This document shows, one piece after another, positions 8,021-17,320 of a stretch of DNA of 51,488 nt; position 1 is the first letter of the stretch; every line of letters begins with the position of its first letter. The stretch lies in assembly GCA_018062315.1 (NCBI GenBank), contig JAGOSM010000007.1, forward strand, positions 1 through 51,488, in the 5' to 3' direction. Below the pieces are notes generated by a model that ran no database searches, was not told where the DNA came from, and saw nothing but the letters and a program-made list of their open reading frames with translations. The translations under genes and the position numbers were made by a program. The DNA is from Simkaniaceae bacterium (GTDB lineage: Bacteria; Chlamydiota; Chlamydiia; Chlamydiales; Simkaniaceae).

Positions 8021-8059
8021 ATATCCTTATATAATTTAAGATGAATTATATAAGGATAT
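8021..8059 (+). promoter_or_regulatory. Perfect 16-base palindrome over the promoter and RBS of paralog B
   Basis: The left arm ATATCCTTATATAATT (8021-8036) and right arm AATTATATAAGGATAT (8044-8059) are perfect inverted repeats with a 7-base loop. TATAAT (8030-8035) is in the left arm and AAGGA (8052-8056) in the right arm. As DNA it could be an operator. If transcribed from further upstream, the RNA hairpin would mask the ribosome binding site. Confidence 0.55.
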
Positions 8060-8067
8060 AGGTATTT

Positions 8068-9393
8068 ATGAGTCAGGCAAATCGTAATTCTCTACAGGAT
8101 GGCCCTCTCGCAGGATTGCCCTCTCTTCCTTCTTTTGATCCTAATTCTAAGCCCACCATTCAAAAAGGGTTCGGAATGGGAGATGTGGATGTGGAGGTCA
8201 TGGATATGATCAAAAGTGCCATGTCTTCTAATGTGCAGGATACAAACTACGCTTATATGGTCATTGTCCTTTTCATCGCACTTGGGTTAACGCCTCTGCA
8301 AATGGGGATTGGGGATCTTGGCAGCAATATCAACGCAAACTCCCAGTTTCAAGAGCTCATGACCCAGTTTCAATCGATCTTTACCTATCTTGAAGCAAGT
8401 CCCTCGATGACGGGAGCTCCTGCTGGAGGTCCTGCGATTATGCCAAGCGGCTGGCAAAATACAGCCGTTGGCGCTGCAAAAATAGAGCAGCTTCTCAACG
8501 GTTTTGGCAGTTTTTTTTATGGTATTAATATTGGAGGAGGGGGGGATCCTTCACTCCCTACATGGAACGATCTCTTTTTTACCATAAGATTATCTGATGG
8601 GTCATATCAAAAAATCCCTCTTGTGAATGCAGGAGTATTTAATTCCAATATCATGGGTCTCATGAATGCTTTTGCAGGGTATTTTTCTCTTCCCCAAACT
8701 TGGCATCAGAACACAATTCCCGGAGGTCCTGGGAATCCCCCGCTCGATCCCACCACCAAGGTCCCAGGTCTCTACCTACTTTTATTCAAAGACATTCAAC
8801 TCAAGTTAGATCAGTCGAAAAGTTTTGTGAGTCCAGATCTTTCGAATCTGGGAGAAATTTATGGAGTCGCAGATGCAAGTGGGCATTATGATCCAGCTTC
8901 ATTTGGAACTGTCAACTCTTCGATTGCTGGAGCGAATGATTTTTGGGTCCAATTACAGACTTGCCCTGTATTTTTTAATGGAAATCAGATTCCTTTCAAT
9001 GATAGCAATGGGGCTCAATATCCAGAATTGGGATCTATGCTGTATCAAACCCTGACGAACAATAATGGAATGCCCAGTAATTTTAATGAGCAGCAACTCG
9101 TGATAGCCCTTGCTGGGATGGCTCAGACGTATTGGGTGTCTCAGAATCCAAATGACCCAACAACCAACTTGCCATGGGTGGGATCTGCGGGAGCAAAAGG
9201 CTCCCTTGTCGACACCTTGGATAGCAGCGCGGGGAATGCTCAGAGCTCTGCGGATAAAGATAACCAAAATCAGATGACGCAGCTACAAGCTCAATCGCAA
9301 GAGATTACGAGCGAGGTGCAAACAGGGCAGTCAATCCAAAGTACCGAAGCCAAATCGGAAGCTGCTATCATTCAGAACCAGAAGGCTAGCTAG
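8068..9393 (+). CDS. Hypothetical secreted-type protein, tandem paralog B
   Basis: The product has 441 residues and is the twin of the gene at 6561. N- and C-terminal thirds are nearly identical to A; residues about 113-345 are diverged in sequence and loop lengths (for example [16 protein letters not shown] against GEGGGNAPTWGDLYL). The hydrophobic helix near residues 61-80, the [14 protein letters not shown] helix and the Gln/Ser-rich tail are all kept. The stop codon overlaps the convergent clpX end by 8 bases (9386-9393). There is no signal peptide and no recognised domain. Being beside clpX and sharing its 3' end, this is probably the original copy and A the duplicate. Confidence 0.85.
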   Translation: MSQANRNSLQDGPLAGLPSLPSFDPNSKPTIQKGFGMGDVDVEVMDMIKSAMSSNVQDTNYAYMVIVLFIALGLTPLQMGIGDLGSNINANSQFQELMTQFQSIFTYLEASPSMTGAPAGGPAIMPSGWQNTAVGAAKIEQLLNGFGSFFYGINIGGGGDPSLPTWNDLFFTIRLSDGSYQKIPLVNAGVFNSNIMGLMNAFAGYFSLPQTWHQNTIPGGPGNPPLDPTTKVPGLYLLLFKDIQLKLDQSKSFVSPDLSNLGEIYGVADASGHYDPASFGTVNSSIAGANDFWVQLQTCPVFFNGNQIPFNDSNGAQYPELGSMLYQTLTNNNGMPSNFNEQQLVIALAGMAQTYWVSQNPNDPTTNLPWVGSAGAKGSLVDTLDSSAGNAQSSADKDNQNQMTQLQAQSQEITSEVQTGQSIQSTEAKSEAAIIQNQKAS

Positions 9394-10615
9394 CCTGCTT
9401 TTCTCTCCGTTTGATTTCGGCGGGAGCTTTGTCTGTAACGCAGTTTTTATGGATGATCACCTCGGCGACGGTTGGGTCAGAAGGGATCTCATACATAAGG
9501 TCTACAAGGAGGTACTCCACGATCATTCGGAGGGCTCTCGCTCCTGTTTCTGATTCCTTGGCTTTTTTCGCAATTTCAAAGAGAGCTTCTTCAGTAAAAG
9601 AGAGTTCTACCCCATCTTCTCTGAAAAGTTGAATGTAATGCTTGGTGATGGCATTTTTTGGCTTGGTTAGGATGTTGACAAGGTCTTCAAGAGAGAGTTC
9701 GTTGCAGTTAGCTATGCTGTTAAAACGGCCTACAAACTCAGGAATCAGTCCAAATTGAACGAGATCCTCTGATTCCACTTTAGAAAGAAGGTAGCTTGTC
9801 TCTTGAGAGTCAAACTGGGTTTTATGCGATGTGCCAAACCCGATGACCCCTTTGCCAAGACGGCGGGAAATAATTTTGTCGAGATGAACAAAGGCTCCAC
9901 TGACGATAAAGAGAATGTTTTGAGTATTGACCTTGATGTAGTCTTGATTGGGGTGTTTGCGCCCTCCTTTAGGAGGAACGTTTGCAATGGTTCCTTCAAC
10001 AATTTTAAGAAGAGCCTGCTGTACCCCTTCTCCAGAGACGTCTCGAGTGATGGAAACGTTGCCAGAGGTTTTGCGGAGCTTATCAATTTCATCGATATAG
10101 ATGATCCCTTGTTCGGCTCTTGCGATGTCGTAATCGGCATTTTGCACAAGGCGTAGGATGATGTTTTCTACGTCTTCTCCAACGTATCCCGCTTCTGTTA
10201 AAGTGGTTGCATCGGCAATTGCAAAAGGGACGTCGAGGATTTGAGCTAGGGTTCGAGCAATAAGGGTTTTCCCTGAGCCAGTGGGCCCAAGGAGAAGGAC
10301 GTTACTCTTGCTATAGTCAAAGTCTCCTTCTTCTCCTGCGAGGTGACGGATTCGTTTATAATGGTTATAGACGGCGACAGAGATCGTTTTTTTTGCGGTG
10401 TCTTGTCCAATGATGTACTCGTCGAGATGGTCTTTGATCTGTTTAGGTTTGAAAACCTTAAGTTCTTGTTTCTTAATTGTTTTCTTGTCGACGATATCCA
10501 TGCAGAGGCGGATACATTTATCACAGATATAGGCGCTTGGGCCAGAGATGAGTTTATCGACAGATTCTTCAGTTCGGCCGCAAAATGAGCAGGTAGCCCC
10601 TTCATGTTTTTTCAT
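9386..10615 (-). CDS. clpX: ATP-dependent Clp protease ATP-binding subunit ClpX
   Basis: ClpX unfolds tagged or damaged cytosolic proteins and feeds them to the ClpP chamber. The 409-residue protein is full length. It has an N-terminal zinc-binding domain ([11 protein letters not shown] with CDKC, residues about 9-36), Walker A GPTGSGKT (about 112-119), Walker B YIDEIDK, sensor and arginine-finger regions ([10 protein letters not shown]), and the ClpX-type C-terminal domain ([10 protein letters not shown]). It lies 6 bases downstream of clpP and forms a clpP-clpX unit as in other Chlamydiota. Its 3' end overlaps the convergent paralog B, and a copy of its last ~15 codons survives at 7870-7914. 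Confidence 0.98.
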   Translation of the reverse strand: MKKHEGATCSFCGRTEESVDKLISGPSAYICDKCIRLCMDIVDKKTIKKQELKVFKPKQIKDHLDEYIIGQDTAKKTISVAVYNHYKRIRHLAGEEGDFDYSKSNVLLLGPTGSGKTLIARTLAQILDVPFAIADATTLTEAGYVGEDVENIILRLVQNADYDIARAEQGIIYIDEIDKLRKTSGNVSITRDVSGEGVQQALLKIVEGTIANVPPKGGRKHPNQDYIKVNTQNILFIVSGAFVHLDKIISRRLGKGVIGFGTSHKTQFDSQETSYLLSKVESEDLVQFGLIPEFVGRFNSIANCNELSLEDLVNILTKPKNAITKHYIQLFREDGVELSFTEEALFEIAKKAKESETGARALRMIVEYLLVDLMYEIPSDPTVAEVIIHKNCVTDKAPAEIKRREKQAS

Positions 10616-10621
10616 CTGTCT

Positions 10622-11242
10622 CTAGTCCTCTTTTTTCTTGTGTTCTGTTGGGGTGACGATCTTATCGATGAGCCCATAGTTAAGAGCTTCCTGTGGATTC
10701 ATATAGAAATCTCTTTCAGAGTCTCTGAGGATTGTCGCGAGATCTTTCCCTGTATGATTTGCCATGATCTGGGCTAAGATTTGTTTTAACTTCAAGATTT
10801 CTTGAGCTTGGATATGAATATCTGCAGATGTTCCTCCGACCCCTCCCATGGGTTGGTGAATCATGATTCGGCTATGAGGCAGTGCATGTCTTTTCCCTTT
10901 GGTTCCTGCAGAGAGGAGAAGGGCTGCCATGGAAGCTGCTTGGCCAATACAGTAGGTGTTGATATCTACACCGAGGAATAGCATGGTGTCATAGATAGCA
11001 AGACCTGCTGAGACGAGGCCTCCAGGAGAGTTGATATAAATACTGATATCTTTTTTAGAATCTTCTGCTCTCAAGAAGATGAGCTGGGCAATGACGCTAT
11101 TTGCCACATGGTCATCGATTTGGGTGCCGATCATGACGATGCGGTCTTTGAGAAGACGAGAGTAGATATCCATGGAACGTTCGCCACGGCCTGTGTCTTC
11201 TACGACATAGGGAGTAAGGTACATTCGGGGTTGATTAGACAT
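10622..11242 (-). CDS. clpP: ATP-dependent Clp protease proteolytic subunit ClpP
   Basis: ClpP is a serine peptidase forming the tetradecameric chamber served by ClpX. The start is taken as the ATG at 11242 ([13 protein letters not shown]), with AAGG upstream; an in-frame GTG six bases earlier directly abuts that SD. The product has 206 residues. The catalytic Ser is in [10 protein letters not shown] (S104) and the His in [11 protein letters not shown] (H129); the Asp lies in the region [18 protein letters not shown]. The INSPGG motif is present. This is the clpX-linked copy; chlamydiae usually carry a second clpP elsewhere. It follows tig with a gap of about 40 bases. Confidence 0.98.
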   Translation of the reverse strand: MSNQPRMYLTPYVVEDTGRGERSMDIYSRLLKDRIVMIGTQIDDHVANSVIAQLIFLRAEDSKKDISIYINSPGGLVSAGLAIYDTMLFLGVDINTYCIGQAASMAALLLSAGTKGKRHALPHSRIMIHQPMGGVGGTSADIHIQAQEILKLKQILAQIMANHTGKDLATILRDSERDFYMNPQEALNYGLIDKIVTPTEHKKKED

Positions 11243-11282
11243 AGACACCTTGGGTTTTTTTAGAGAAACCTTAGTCGACCTA

Positions 11283-12563
11283 TTATTTTTTCGCCAGGGT
11301 TTTCTCGATCAGGAAATCTTGCGCTGTACGCAACATTAGGCGAGATAGAGCGGTTGCCTTCTGTTCGTTAGAGCGGGATTGCTGCGAAGCGTCAAAAAGG
11401 ACATCAAGAGATTTGAGGTCATTTTCAGCAACTTCGAGGTTGTTTTTATCAATTACAGCCCGGCATAAATAAAAGAGTCGGATTGCTCTTGCAGAATAGG
11501 TTTGGAGATTAGCAACTTCTTGCTTTTGTTCTTCTGGAGTCATGTTGCGCAAGCTTTCTTGAAATGAGGGATCCTCGAGAAGTTGTCTAATTCTGAATTC
11601 AGTTTCTTTCCGAATCAGCGACTGAGGGAGATCAAAAGGGTGAGTCGTGATGAGCGATTCGGAGATTTTTTCTCTCAGATTAGACTGATATTTTTCTTGG
11701 GCTTGTTTGACGAGCATTTCGGTCAGTCGTTTTCTAAATTCTTCAACGGTGTCTGCTCCCATTTTTTTTGTGAGAGTCTCATCCAAAGGAGCTTTTTCGA
11801 GAGTTTGAAGGTTCGTTAGGGTGAGTTTAACTTTTTTCGGGGGAGATTCAGCTTTTACTTCTTCAGTAGCATCTTCATCAGGAGTGCTAATGGCTTCTTT
11901 CGATTCGTCTACATGCATTCCTATGACAGTATCGCGCATCCACTTAGCCATTCTCTCTGGGGCGACTTTAAAGCGTACATTAGAGATAGCTTCTACGGGA
12001 GGTTCTACATCAATAATATCGACAGTTACGGTAGCGTAATCATCTGCCTGAACAGGGCGGTCTTTAACAGAAGCCCAGGTTCCAAAATACTCACGCATAT
12101 CTTCAATCCGTTCATCGACCTGTTTGTCTTCGACTTTTTCTTCCTCAATTTCAGGAAGGGAGAGTTTGGCAAGGTCAATCTCAGGGATGACGGGCTCTGT
12201 TTCAAAAGAAAATTTTAAAATAGCTCCCTCTTCAAGAGATACTTTTTCTGCTTCGAATCCGACTCGAGTCTCTGCTAGAACGGGGATTTTGACGAGTTGT
12301 TCAGCTTCTTTAAAAGCGGCGTCTGCGAGCTCTTTGTGCCATTTTTCTGTCAATTGAGATGGGTATTTTTTGATAATCAGCGATTCTGGAGCCTTTCCTT
12401 TTCGGAAACCAGGAACGGAGACGTCCTTAGATAGGGATTTGATCGCCGCGCGATGGGCTGTTTTCACAAAATCGGGTTTCACTTTAACGAGAAAGTGAGT
12501 GATGCAATGTTCTTTGTGTTCAATCTCAAGATCTAAATGTTCTGTTTGATGTTGGGCAGTCAT
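11283..12563 (-). CDS. tig: Trigger factor (ribosome-associated chaperone)
   Basis: Trigger factor binds the ribosome exit site and shields nascent chains. The 426-residue protein has the ribosome-binding signature GFRKGKAP near residue 55 and the usual order: N-terminal ribosome-binding domain, a middle PPIase-like domain (weakly conserved, with an acidic insert [13 protein letters not shown] near residue 235) and a helical C-terminal substrate-binding region. It is the first protein gene of a tig-clpP-clpX run, the order known from Chlamydia. tRNA-Gly lies 25 bases upstream on the same strand, so both may share a promoter. Confidence 0.96.
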   Translation of the reverse strand: MTAQHQTEHLDLEIEHKEHCITHFLVKVKPDFVKTAHRAAIKSLSKDVSVPGFRKGKAPESLIIKKYPSQLTEKWHKELADAAFKEAEQLVKIPVLAETRVGFEAEKVSLEEGAILKFSFETEPVIPEIDLAKLSLPEIEEEKVEDKQVDERIEDMREYFGTWASVKDRPVQADDYATVTVDIIDVEPPVEAISNVRFKVAPERMAKWMRDTVIGMHVDESKEAISTPDEDATEEVKAESPPKKVKLTLTNLQTLEKAPLDETLTKKMGADTVEEFRKRLTEMLVKQAQEKYQSNLREKISESLITTHPFDLPQSLIRKETEFRIRQLLEDPSFQESLRNMTPEEQKQEVANLQTYSARAIRLFYLCRAVIDKNNLEVAENDLKSLDVLFDASQQSRSNEQKATALSRLMLRTAQDFLIEKTLAKK

Positions 12564-12587
12564 GAATTCCTCGCTGAAATAAAAAAA

Positions 12588-12659
12588 AGCGGGTGATGAG
12601 GCTCGAACTCACGACCCTCACGTTGGCAACGTGATGCTCTACCACTGAGCTACACCCGC
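12588..12659 (-). tRNA. tRNA-Gly (GCC)
   Basis: The minus strand folds as a complete tRNA. The 7-bp acceptor stem pairs GCGGGTG with CACCCGC, the D loop contains AGCTCAGTGGTAGAGC, the anticodon loop reads TTGCCAA (anticodon GCC), and the T arm contains GTTCGAG. CCA is not encoded. A run of T follows it on the minus strand, and tig starts 25 bases further on. Confidence 0.96.
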
Positions 12660-12838
12660 ATCGTAACTGTATGGTAGTTTATGGATCGAAGAGATTTTTA
12701 TCAAGTTTTAAGAGTCGAAAATAGCGATGAAAAAATTTCTTTATAATCAGTTCACGAAGATTTTTGCTTGCATGAGGCGCAAAAACATTGTAAAAGCTAA
12801 GATCAAATTGATAAATAGAATTTCACAAGAGTCGGAGA
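12660..12838. other. Divergent intergenic region between tRNA-Gly and the SNF2 helicase
   Basis: This AT-rich 179-base gap must hold the promoters for the minus-strand tRNA-Gly and the plus-strand helicase. No convincing conserved hexamer pair is visible. A short open frame here runs on into the helicase gene in another frame and is not considered real. Confidence 0.3.
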
Positions 12839-15800
12839 ATGCTAAATATTCGCAAGCTCAGGCAGGATTTTGCATCTGCCATATTAAAGGAAGGAAAAAC
12901 CCTTTTTGATGAAGGGAAGGTGATTTCTGCAAAAATTTTGCACCTCGATACCGGCTCCCTGCGCATTACAGCTCAGGTGCTTGGGCAGTATAAAAATGCG
13001 TATGCCTGTGAAGTGGAAATTGATAGACAAGAGTGTGAGGTCATTGATTCAGATTGTGACTGTCCTTATCATTACGATTGCCAGCATCTAGCCGCTTTGT
13101 TTCATTATTTAGAAGCCCATATTGATCACATTTTGGTGAATTTTTCTAAAGAAGCCGACCTCAACATCCAGGAAAAAGAAATTTTAGCTGTGGTGAAAGA
13201 GGCAGAAACCAAAGAAGAACTGAGGAAAGATGAGAAGCATCAGAAAGAAATCTTAGATGAGTATATTAATGCCTCTAAGATTTTGTCTGGCTCTCCCTTT
13301 TTCCTTCCAGCAGAAAAAAGAGTTCCAGACCTTGCTGAAATCGCGATTATGTTCTCTCTTGGGAAAGGGAAAAGAAAAGGGGTAGAATTTCAACTTGCTA
13401 TGAGATTGCCTTCTCGTTCAAAGCCGCTGCATATTCCCCATGTCAGAGAATGTTTAGAGGCTCTTTTACATGAAGAAATTTTAGTTGTAGGTGGGAAAGA
13501 GTACTTTTTTACCATTGAATCTTTCAAAGAAGAGCATCGGTATCTTGTTCAAGAGGTGATCGATCATGCCCACACGGAACAGAGAGAAAAAATAGGGATT
13601 CTCGATGAGAAAATTTTTGGGATGCTTCTTGCGAAGGGACTAGAGATGGCGTCTAGGCATGTCGTGATCGATGGAGAGGAGCTTCCTACTCTTCCATGTC
13701 TTTATGAAGAATCTATGGATAAACCGCTCCATTTTTCCACATCTGTAGCTGCGATTAAGATGAAAATGGAAGCAATTGAATATCCTTCGCCAAAAATTTT
13801 ACTCAATCCGACGATCGCGCTATCGAATCAAGACTTGTCTCTTGAAGATGCTCAGTTTTTTGAATGTGCAAAGCCGGGGGTATTATTTGATCATGTCTAT
13901 TACCGTTTTGCAGAAGGGGTTACCCGTCTTCATTTGCGCAGTCTTTCTCTTATTCGGAGTATGACGATTCCTGAACCTTTATTTGGATCCTTTGTAGAAA
14001 ATGCCCTTCCAGAGCTCATGAATTTTGCTCAGCTTGAAAATGTGGAAGCGATTGATGGATTTAGCACTCTTCCCTTTGTGGGTTCTATGCAAGGGGTGTG
14101 TGACCTTACTTTCTTAAATGGGGAGCTTGATGCCAAACTCGCTTTCATTTACGACGGAGTGAGGATTTCTTCGGCAGCAAGAGAGCTTACTTATGAACAG
14201 TTGAATTCTTTTGTGACTCCTGAAGGGGTGGTAGCAAGAAATCTTGTTGAAGAAAAACGGATTTTAGACGAGCTGTTTAGAGATTTTGTTTTTGATCCAG
14301 AAAATGAAGTGTATGTTGCAAAGACAGAGAAGAAAATTATTGAGTTTATGACCGATATTCTTCCCCGTTTTCAAGACAAGGTGAAGTTTAATTGCCCACA
14401 GAATCTTTTAGATCAATTTATTTATGATGATTCAGAGTTCAAATTGTCTTTAAAAGAGACAGAACGGATGGATCAGTATCAGATGAAAATTGAGGTGAAG
14501 GGGGCTTTAAAAGGGGTCACGACCGATCGCCTCTGGGATTGTCTTGTTTCTCGTCGTTCTTATGTTGAGGTATATCGAGGGGCAAAAATTCCTAAAATTT
14601 TAGTCCTTGATTTAGATAAAGTTGGAAAAATTGTGCAGCTTTTTGATGAGTTGGGGATTGAAAATCTCGATAATCACACAATTTTAAGGCCTCTTTGGAG
14701 TATTGCTAATATTGACGCAGATAATTTTAAAGAATTGCCTGTAAAGTTCAGCATGTCTCATCAATTGAGAGAGATTCGGAAGCAGATGCTTGGGGAAACT
14801 GTATTTGAGTTTGCTCCGGTGCCGAAGGAAGTTCAAGCAGACCTTCGCACTTATCAGCTCGATGGGGTCCATTGGTTAGAAAGATTGCGCAAGATGTTTT
14901 TGTCGGGAATTTTGGCTGATGATATGGGGCTTGGGAAAACGTTGCAGGCTATTACTGCGATTACACAGCATAGATCTCAGGGAGAGGCTCCTGCTCTTGT
15001 CGTTTGTCCCACCTCATTGCTCTATAACTGGAAGGCGGAGTGTGAAAGATTTAACCCCCTTTTGAAAACGTTGGTCATTGATGGGATGCCCCACTTACGG
15101 AAAGATCTCATTAAATCGGTGAAAAAGTACGATATTATCATTACAAGTTATAGCTTATTACAAAAAGATGTGGAGTATTACCAGTCTGTTGTATTTTCTT
15201 ATATGGTTCTCGATGAGGCTCAGCACATTAAAAACCGAGGGACTCGCAATGCGAAGTCGGTAAAAGTTGTGAAAGCTCAGCACAGGTTGATTCTATCGGG
15301 AACTCCGATAGAGAATTCTTTGGATGAACTATGGAGTCTTTTTGATTTCCTTATGCCGGGATTTTTGAGTTCTTATGATCGGTTTATTGAAAAATATGTG
15401 CGGGCTTCCGGAGAGGCCTATATCAATAACATCGAATATTTAAAGAAAAAGGTGGCCCCTTTTATTTTACGCAGGATGAAAAGCGATGTGCTGCATGATC
15501 TGCCTCCTGTGTCAGAGATTACGTACCGATGTCAATTGACAAAAGTTCAGCAGGAACTTTACCGCTCTTACGCCGCTTCAGCTCGAGATGAGCTTGTGAA
15601 ATTGGTAGCAAGAGATGGATTTGATAAGGTGCAAATACACGTCCTCGCTACCTTGACAAGGTTGAAGCAGATTTGTTGTCATCCTGCCATTTTTGCTAAA
15701 GAAAAAGCAGAACCTGGCGACTCTGCAAAATATGATATGCTTCTTGATCTTTTGCAAAATCTAATTGAGGGGGGGCATAAAACGGTTGTCTTTTCTCAGT

Positions 15801-16243
15801 ACACCCGGATGCTTCAGATTTTAAAGCATGATTTAGAGAAGTGGGGTGTTAAATTTACGTATCTCGACGGTTCATCTAAAAATCGCCTTGAGATTGTGAA
15901 TCAATTTAATGATGATCCTCAGGTTCTTGTCTTTTTAGTTTCTTTAAAAGCTGGGGGGACGGGTTTAAACCTAGTAGGGGCAGATACGGTGATTCACTAT
16001 GACATGTGGTGGAACCCTGCTGTTGAAAATCAGGCAACCGATCGGGTGCATCGTATTGGACAAAAACAAACAGTTTCTGTATACAAATTGATAACACTAT
16101 CGACAATCGAGGAAAAAATTGTCGAAATGCAAAATCGGAAGAAGGGAATTGTTAAAAAGATTGTGAGCTGTGATGACGAGGCAATTACGAAATTAACTTG
16201 GGAAGATGTGCTAGAGCTGCTAGAACCGGTACAGGAAGGATAA
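12839..16243 (+). CDS. SNF2/SWI2-family DEAD-box-like helicase with SWIM zinc finger
   Basis: This is an ATP-dependent DNA translocase of the SNF2 superfamily, 1134 residues. The N-terminal SWIM zinc finger has C73, C75, C81 and H83 (CDCPYHYDCQH). After a long middle region comes the SNF2 N-terminal ATPase lobe with GLGKTLQAI (about 700), the DEAQ box (LDEAQHIKNR) and SGTPIENSLDELWSL, then the helicase C lobe with VFSQYTRML, LKAGGTGLNL and DRVHRIGQ. Its position directly before mreB matches chlamydial order (CT708). A role in transcription recycling or chromosome remodelling is suggested for bacterial relatives but not established here. It lies 3 bases before mreB, so the two are probably cotranscribed. 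Confidence 0.95.
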   Translation: MLNIRKLRQDFASAILKEGKTLFDEGKVISAKILHLDTGSLRITAQVLGQYKNAYACEVEIDRQECEVIDSDCDCPYHYDCQHLAALFHYLEAHIDHILVNFSKEADLNIQEKEILAVVKEAETKEELRKDEKHQKEILDEYINASKILSGSPFFLPAEKRVPDLAEIAIMFSLGKGKRKGVEFQLAMRLPSRSKPLHIPHVRECLEALLHEEILVVGGKEYFFTIESFKEEHRYLVQEVIDHAHTEQREKIGILDEKIFGMLLAKGLEMASRHVVIDGEELPTLPCLYEESMDKPLHFSTSVAAIKMKMEAIEYPSPKILLNPTIALSNQDLSLEDAQFFECAKPGVLFDHVYYRFAEGVTRLHLRSLSLIRSMTIPEPLFGSFVENALPELMNFAQLENVEAIDGFSTLPFVGSMQGVCDLTFLNGELDAKLAFIYDGVRISSAARELTYEQLNSFVTPEGVVARNLVEEKRILDELFRDFVFDPENEVYVAKTEKKIIEFMTDILPRFQDKVKFNCPQNLLDQFIYDDSEFKLSLKETERMDQYQMKIEVKGALKGVTTDRLWDCLVSRRSYVEVYRGAKIPKILVLDLDKVGKIVQLFDELGIENLDNHTILRPLWSIANIDADNFKELPVKFSMSHQLREIRKQMLGETVFEFAPVPKEVQADLRTYQLDGVHWLERLRKMFLSGILADDMGLGKTLQAITAITQHRSQGEAPALVVCPTSLLYNWKAECERFNPLLKTLVIDGMPHLRKDLIKSVKKYDIIITSYSLLQKDVEYYQSVVFSYMVLDEAQHIKNRGTRNAKSVKVVKAQHRLILSGTPIENSLDELWSLFDFLMPGFLSSYDRFIEKYVRASGEAYINNIEYLKKKVAPFILRRMKSDVLHDLPPVSEITYRCQLTKVQQELYRSYAASARDELVKLVARDGFDKVQIHVLATLTRLKQICCHPAIFAKEKAEPGDSAKYDMLLDLLQNLIEGGHKTVVFSQYTRMLQILKHDLEKWGVKFTYLDGSSKNRLEIVNQFNDDPQVLVFLVSLKAGGTGLNLVGADTVIHYDMWWNPAVENQATDRVHRIGQKQTVSVYKLITLSTIEEKIVEMQNRKKGIVKKIVSCDDEAITKLTWEDVLELLEPVQEG

Positions 16244-16246
16244 GAG

Positions 16247-17320
16247 ATGTCATTTGCGACTTTTAATTTATTGAAAAAGAAAATGACTGATAAGTGGTCA
16301 GCTGTTTCTGGTATTTTTGCAAGTCATATTGGGATTGACTTAGGGACAGCAAATACCCTTGTTTATGTCAGGGGAAAGGGAATTGTTCTTGCAGAGCCCT
16401 CTGTGGTTGCTGTGGATTCTCATACCAATCAAGTGCTTGCCGTAGGGCATAAAGCCAAGGCGATGCTTGGAAAGACACCAAGAAAGATCCACGCTGTGCG
16501 ACCCATGAAAGATGGAGTTATTGCCGATTTTGAAATTGCAGAAGGGATGATTAAAGTTCTTCTCAAAAGAGTAACTCCGACACGTACTTTATTTAGACCT
16601 AAAATTTTGATTGCGGTCCCTTCAGGCATTACAGGGGTAGAAAAGCGAGCTGTGGAAGATTCTGCATTGCGGGCGGGAGCACAGGAAGTCATTTTGATCG
16701 AAGAGCCGATGGCAGCAGCGATTGGGGTAGATTTGCCGGTACATGAGCCTGCAGCAAATATGATCATTGATATTGGCGGTGGAACCACTGAGATTGCGAT
16801 TATTTCGCTCGGTGGAATTGTGGAAGCGAGGTCTCTTCGTATTGCCGGGGATGAGTTTGATGAGTGCATTATCAACTATATGAGACGCACTTATAATCTC
16901 ATGATTGGTCCGAGGACGGCAGAAGAAATCAAGATGACGATTGGATCAGCCTATCCTCTGGGCGATCACGAGCTTGAAATGGAAGTGAGAGGAAGAGACC
17001 AAGTGGCAGGGCTTCCCATTACGAAGAGAATTAATTCTGTTGAGATTAGAGAGTGTCTTGCGGAGCCATTTCAGCAAATTATTGAAAGTATTAAATTGAT
17101 TTTAGAGGAGTGCCCTCCGGAGCTTGCTGCAGATTTAGTGGAGCGGGGAATGGTGCTTGCTGGAGGGGGAGCTTTGATGAAGGGGCTTGATAAGGCATTG
17201 ATTAAAGCAACAGGATTACCGGTGATTGTCGCTCCAAACCCTTTACTTGCTGTGTGCTTAGGTACAGGTAAAGCACTGGAATACATTGAACAATTTAAGA
17301 AATCTAGAGTAGCTACTTGA
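16247..17320 (+). CDS. mreB: Rod shape-determining protein MreB
   Basis: This bacterial actin homolog forms ATP-dependent filaments under the inner membrane. In Chlamydiota, which lack FtsZ, it directs division-plane peptidoglycan synthesis. The 357-residue protein has a basic/amphipathic N-terminal extension of about 20 residues before the phosphate-1 motif [13 protein letters not shown], as described for chlamydial MreB. It also has the phosphate-2 block [13 protein letters not shown] and the adenosine region [13 protein letters not shown]. It sits 3 bases after the helicase and overlaps pckG by 4 bases. Confidence 0.97.
   Translation: MSFATFNLLKKKMTDKWSAVSGIFASHIGIDLGTANTLVYVRGKGIVLAEPSVVAVDSHTNQVLAVGHKAKAMLGKTPRKIHAVRPMKDGVIADFEIAEGMIKVLLKRVTPTRTLFRPKILIAVPSGITGVEKRAVEDSALRAGAQEVILIEEPMAAAIGVDLPVHEPAANMIIDIGGGTTEIAIISLGGIVEARSLRIAGDEFDECIINYMRRTYNLMIGPRTAEEIKMTIGSAYPLGDHELEMEVRGRDQVAGLPITKRINSVEIRECLAEPFQQIIESIKLILEECPPELAADLVERGMVLAGGGALMKGLDKALIKATGLPVIVAPNPLLAVCLGTGKALEYIEQFKKSRVAT

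Noticed and set aside
9803-10156. 117-codon plus-strand frame inside clpX
   Set aside because: Shadow of clpX; no RBS and no independent support.
16429-16875. 148-codon open frame antisense to mreB
   Set aside because: Product composition mirrors the mreB codons; mreB is certain on the plus strand.
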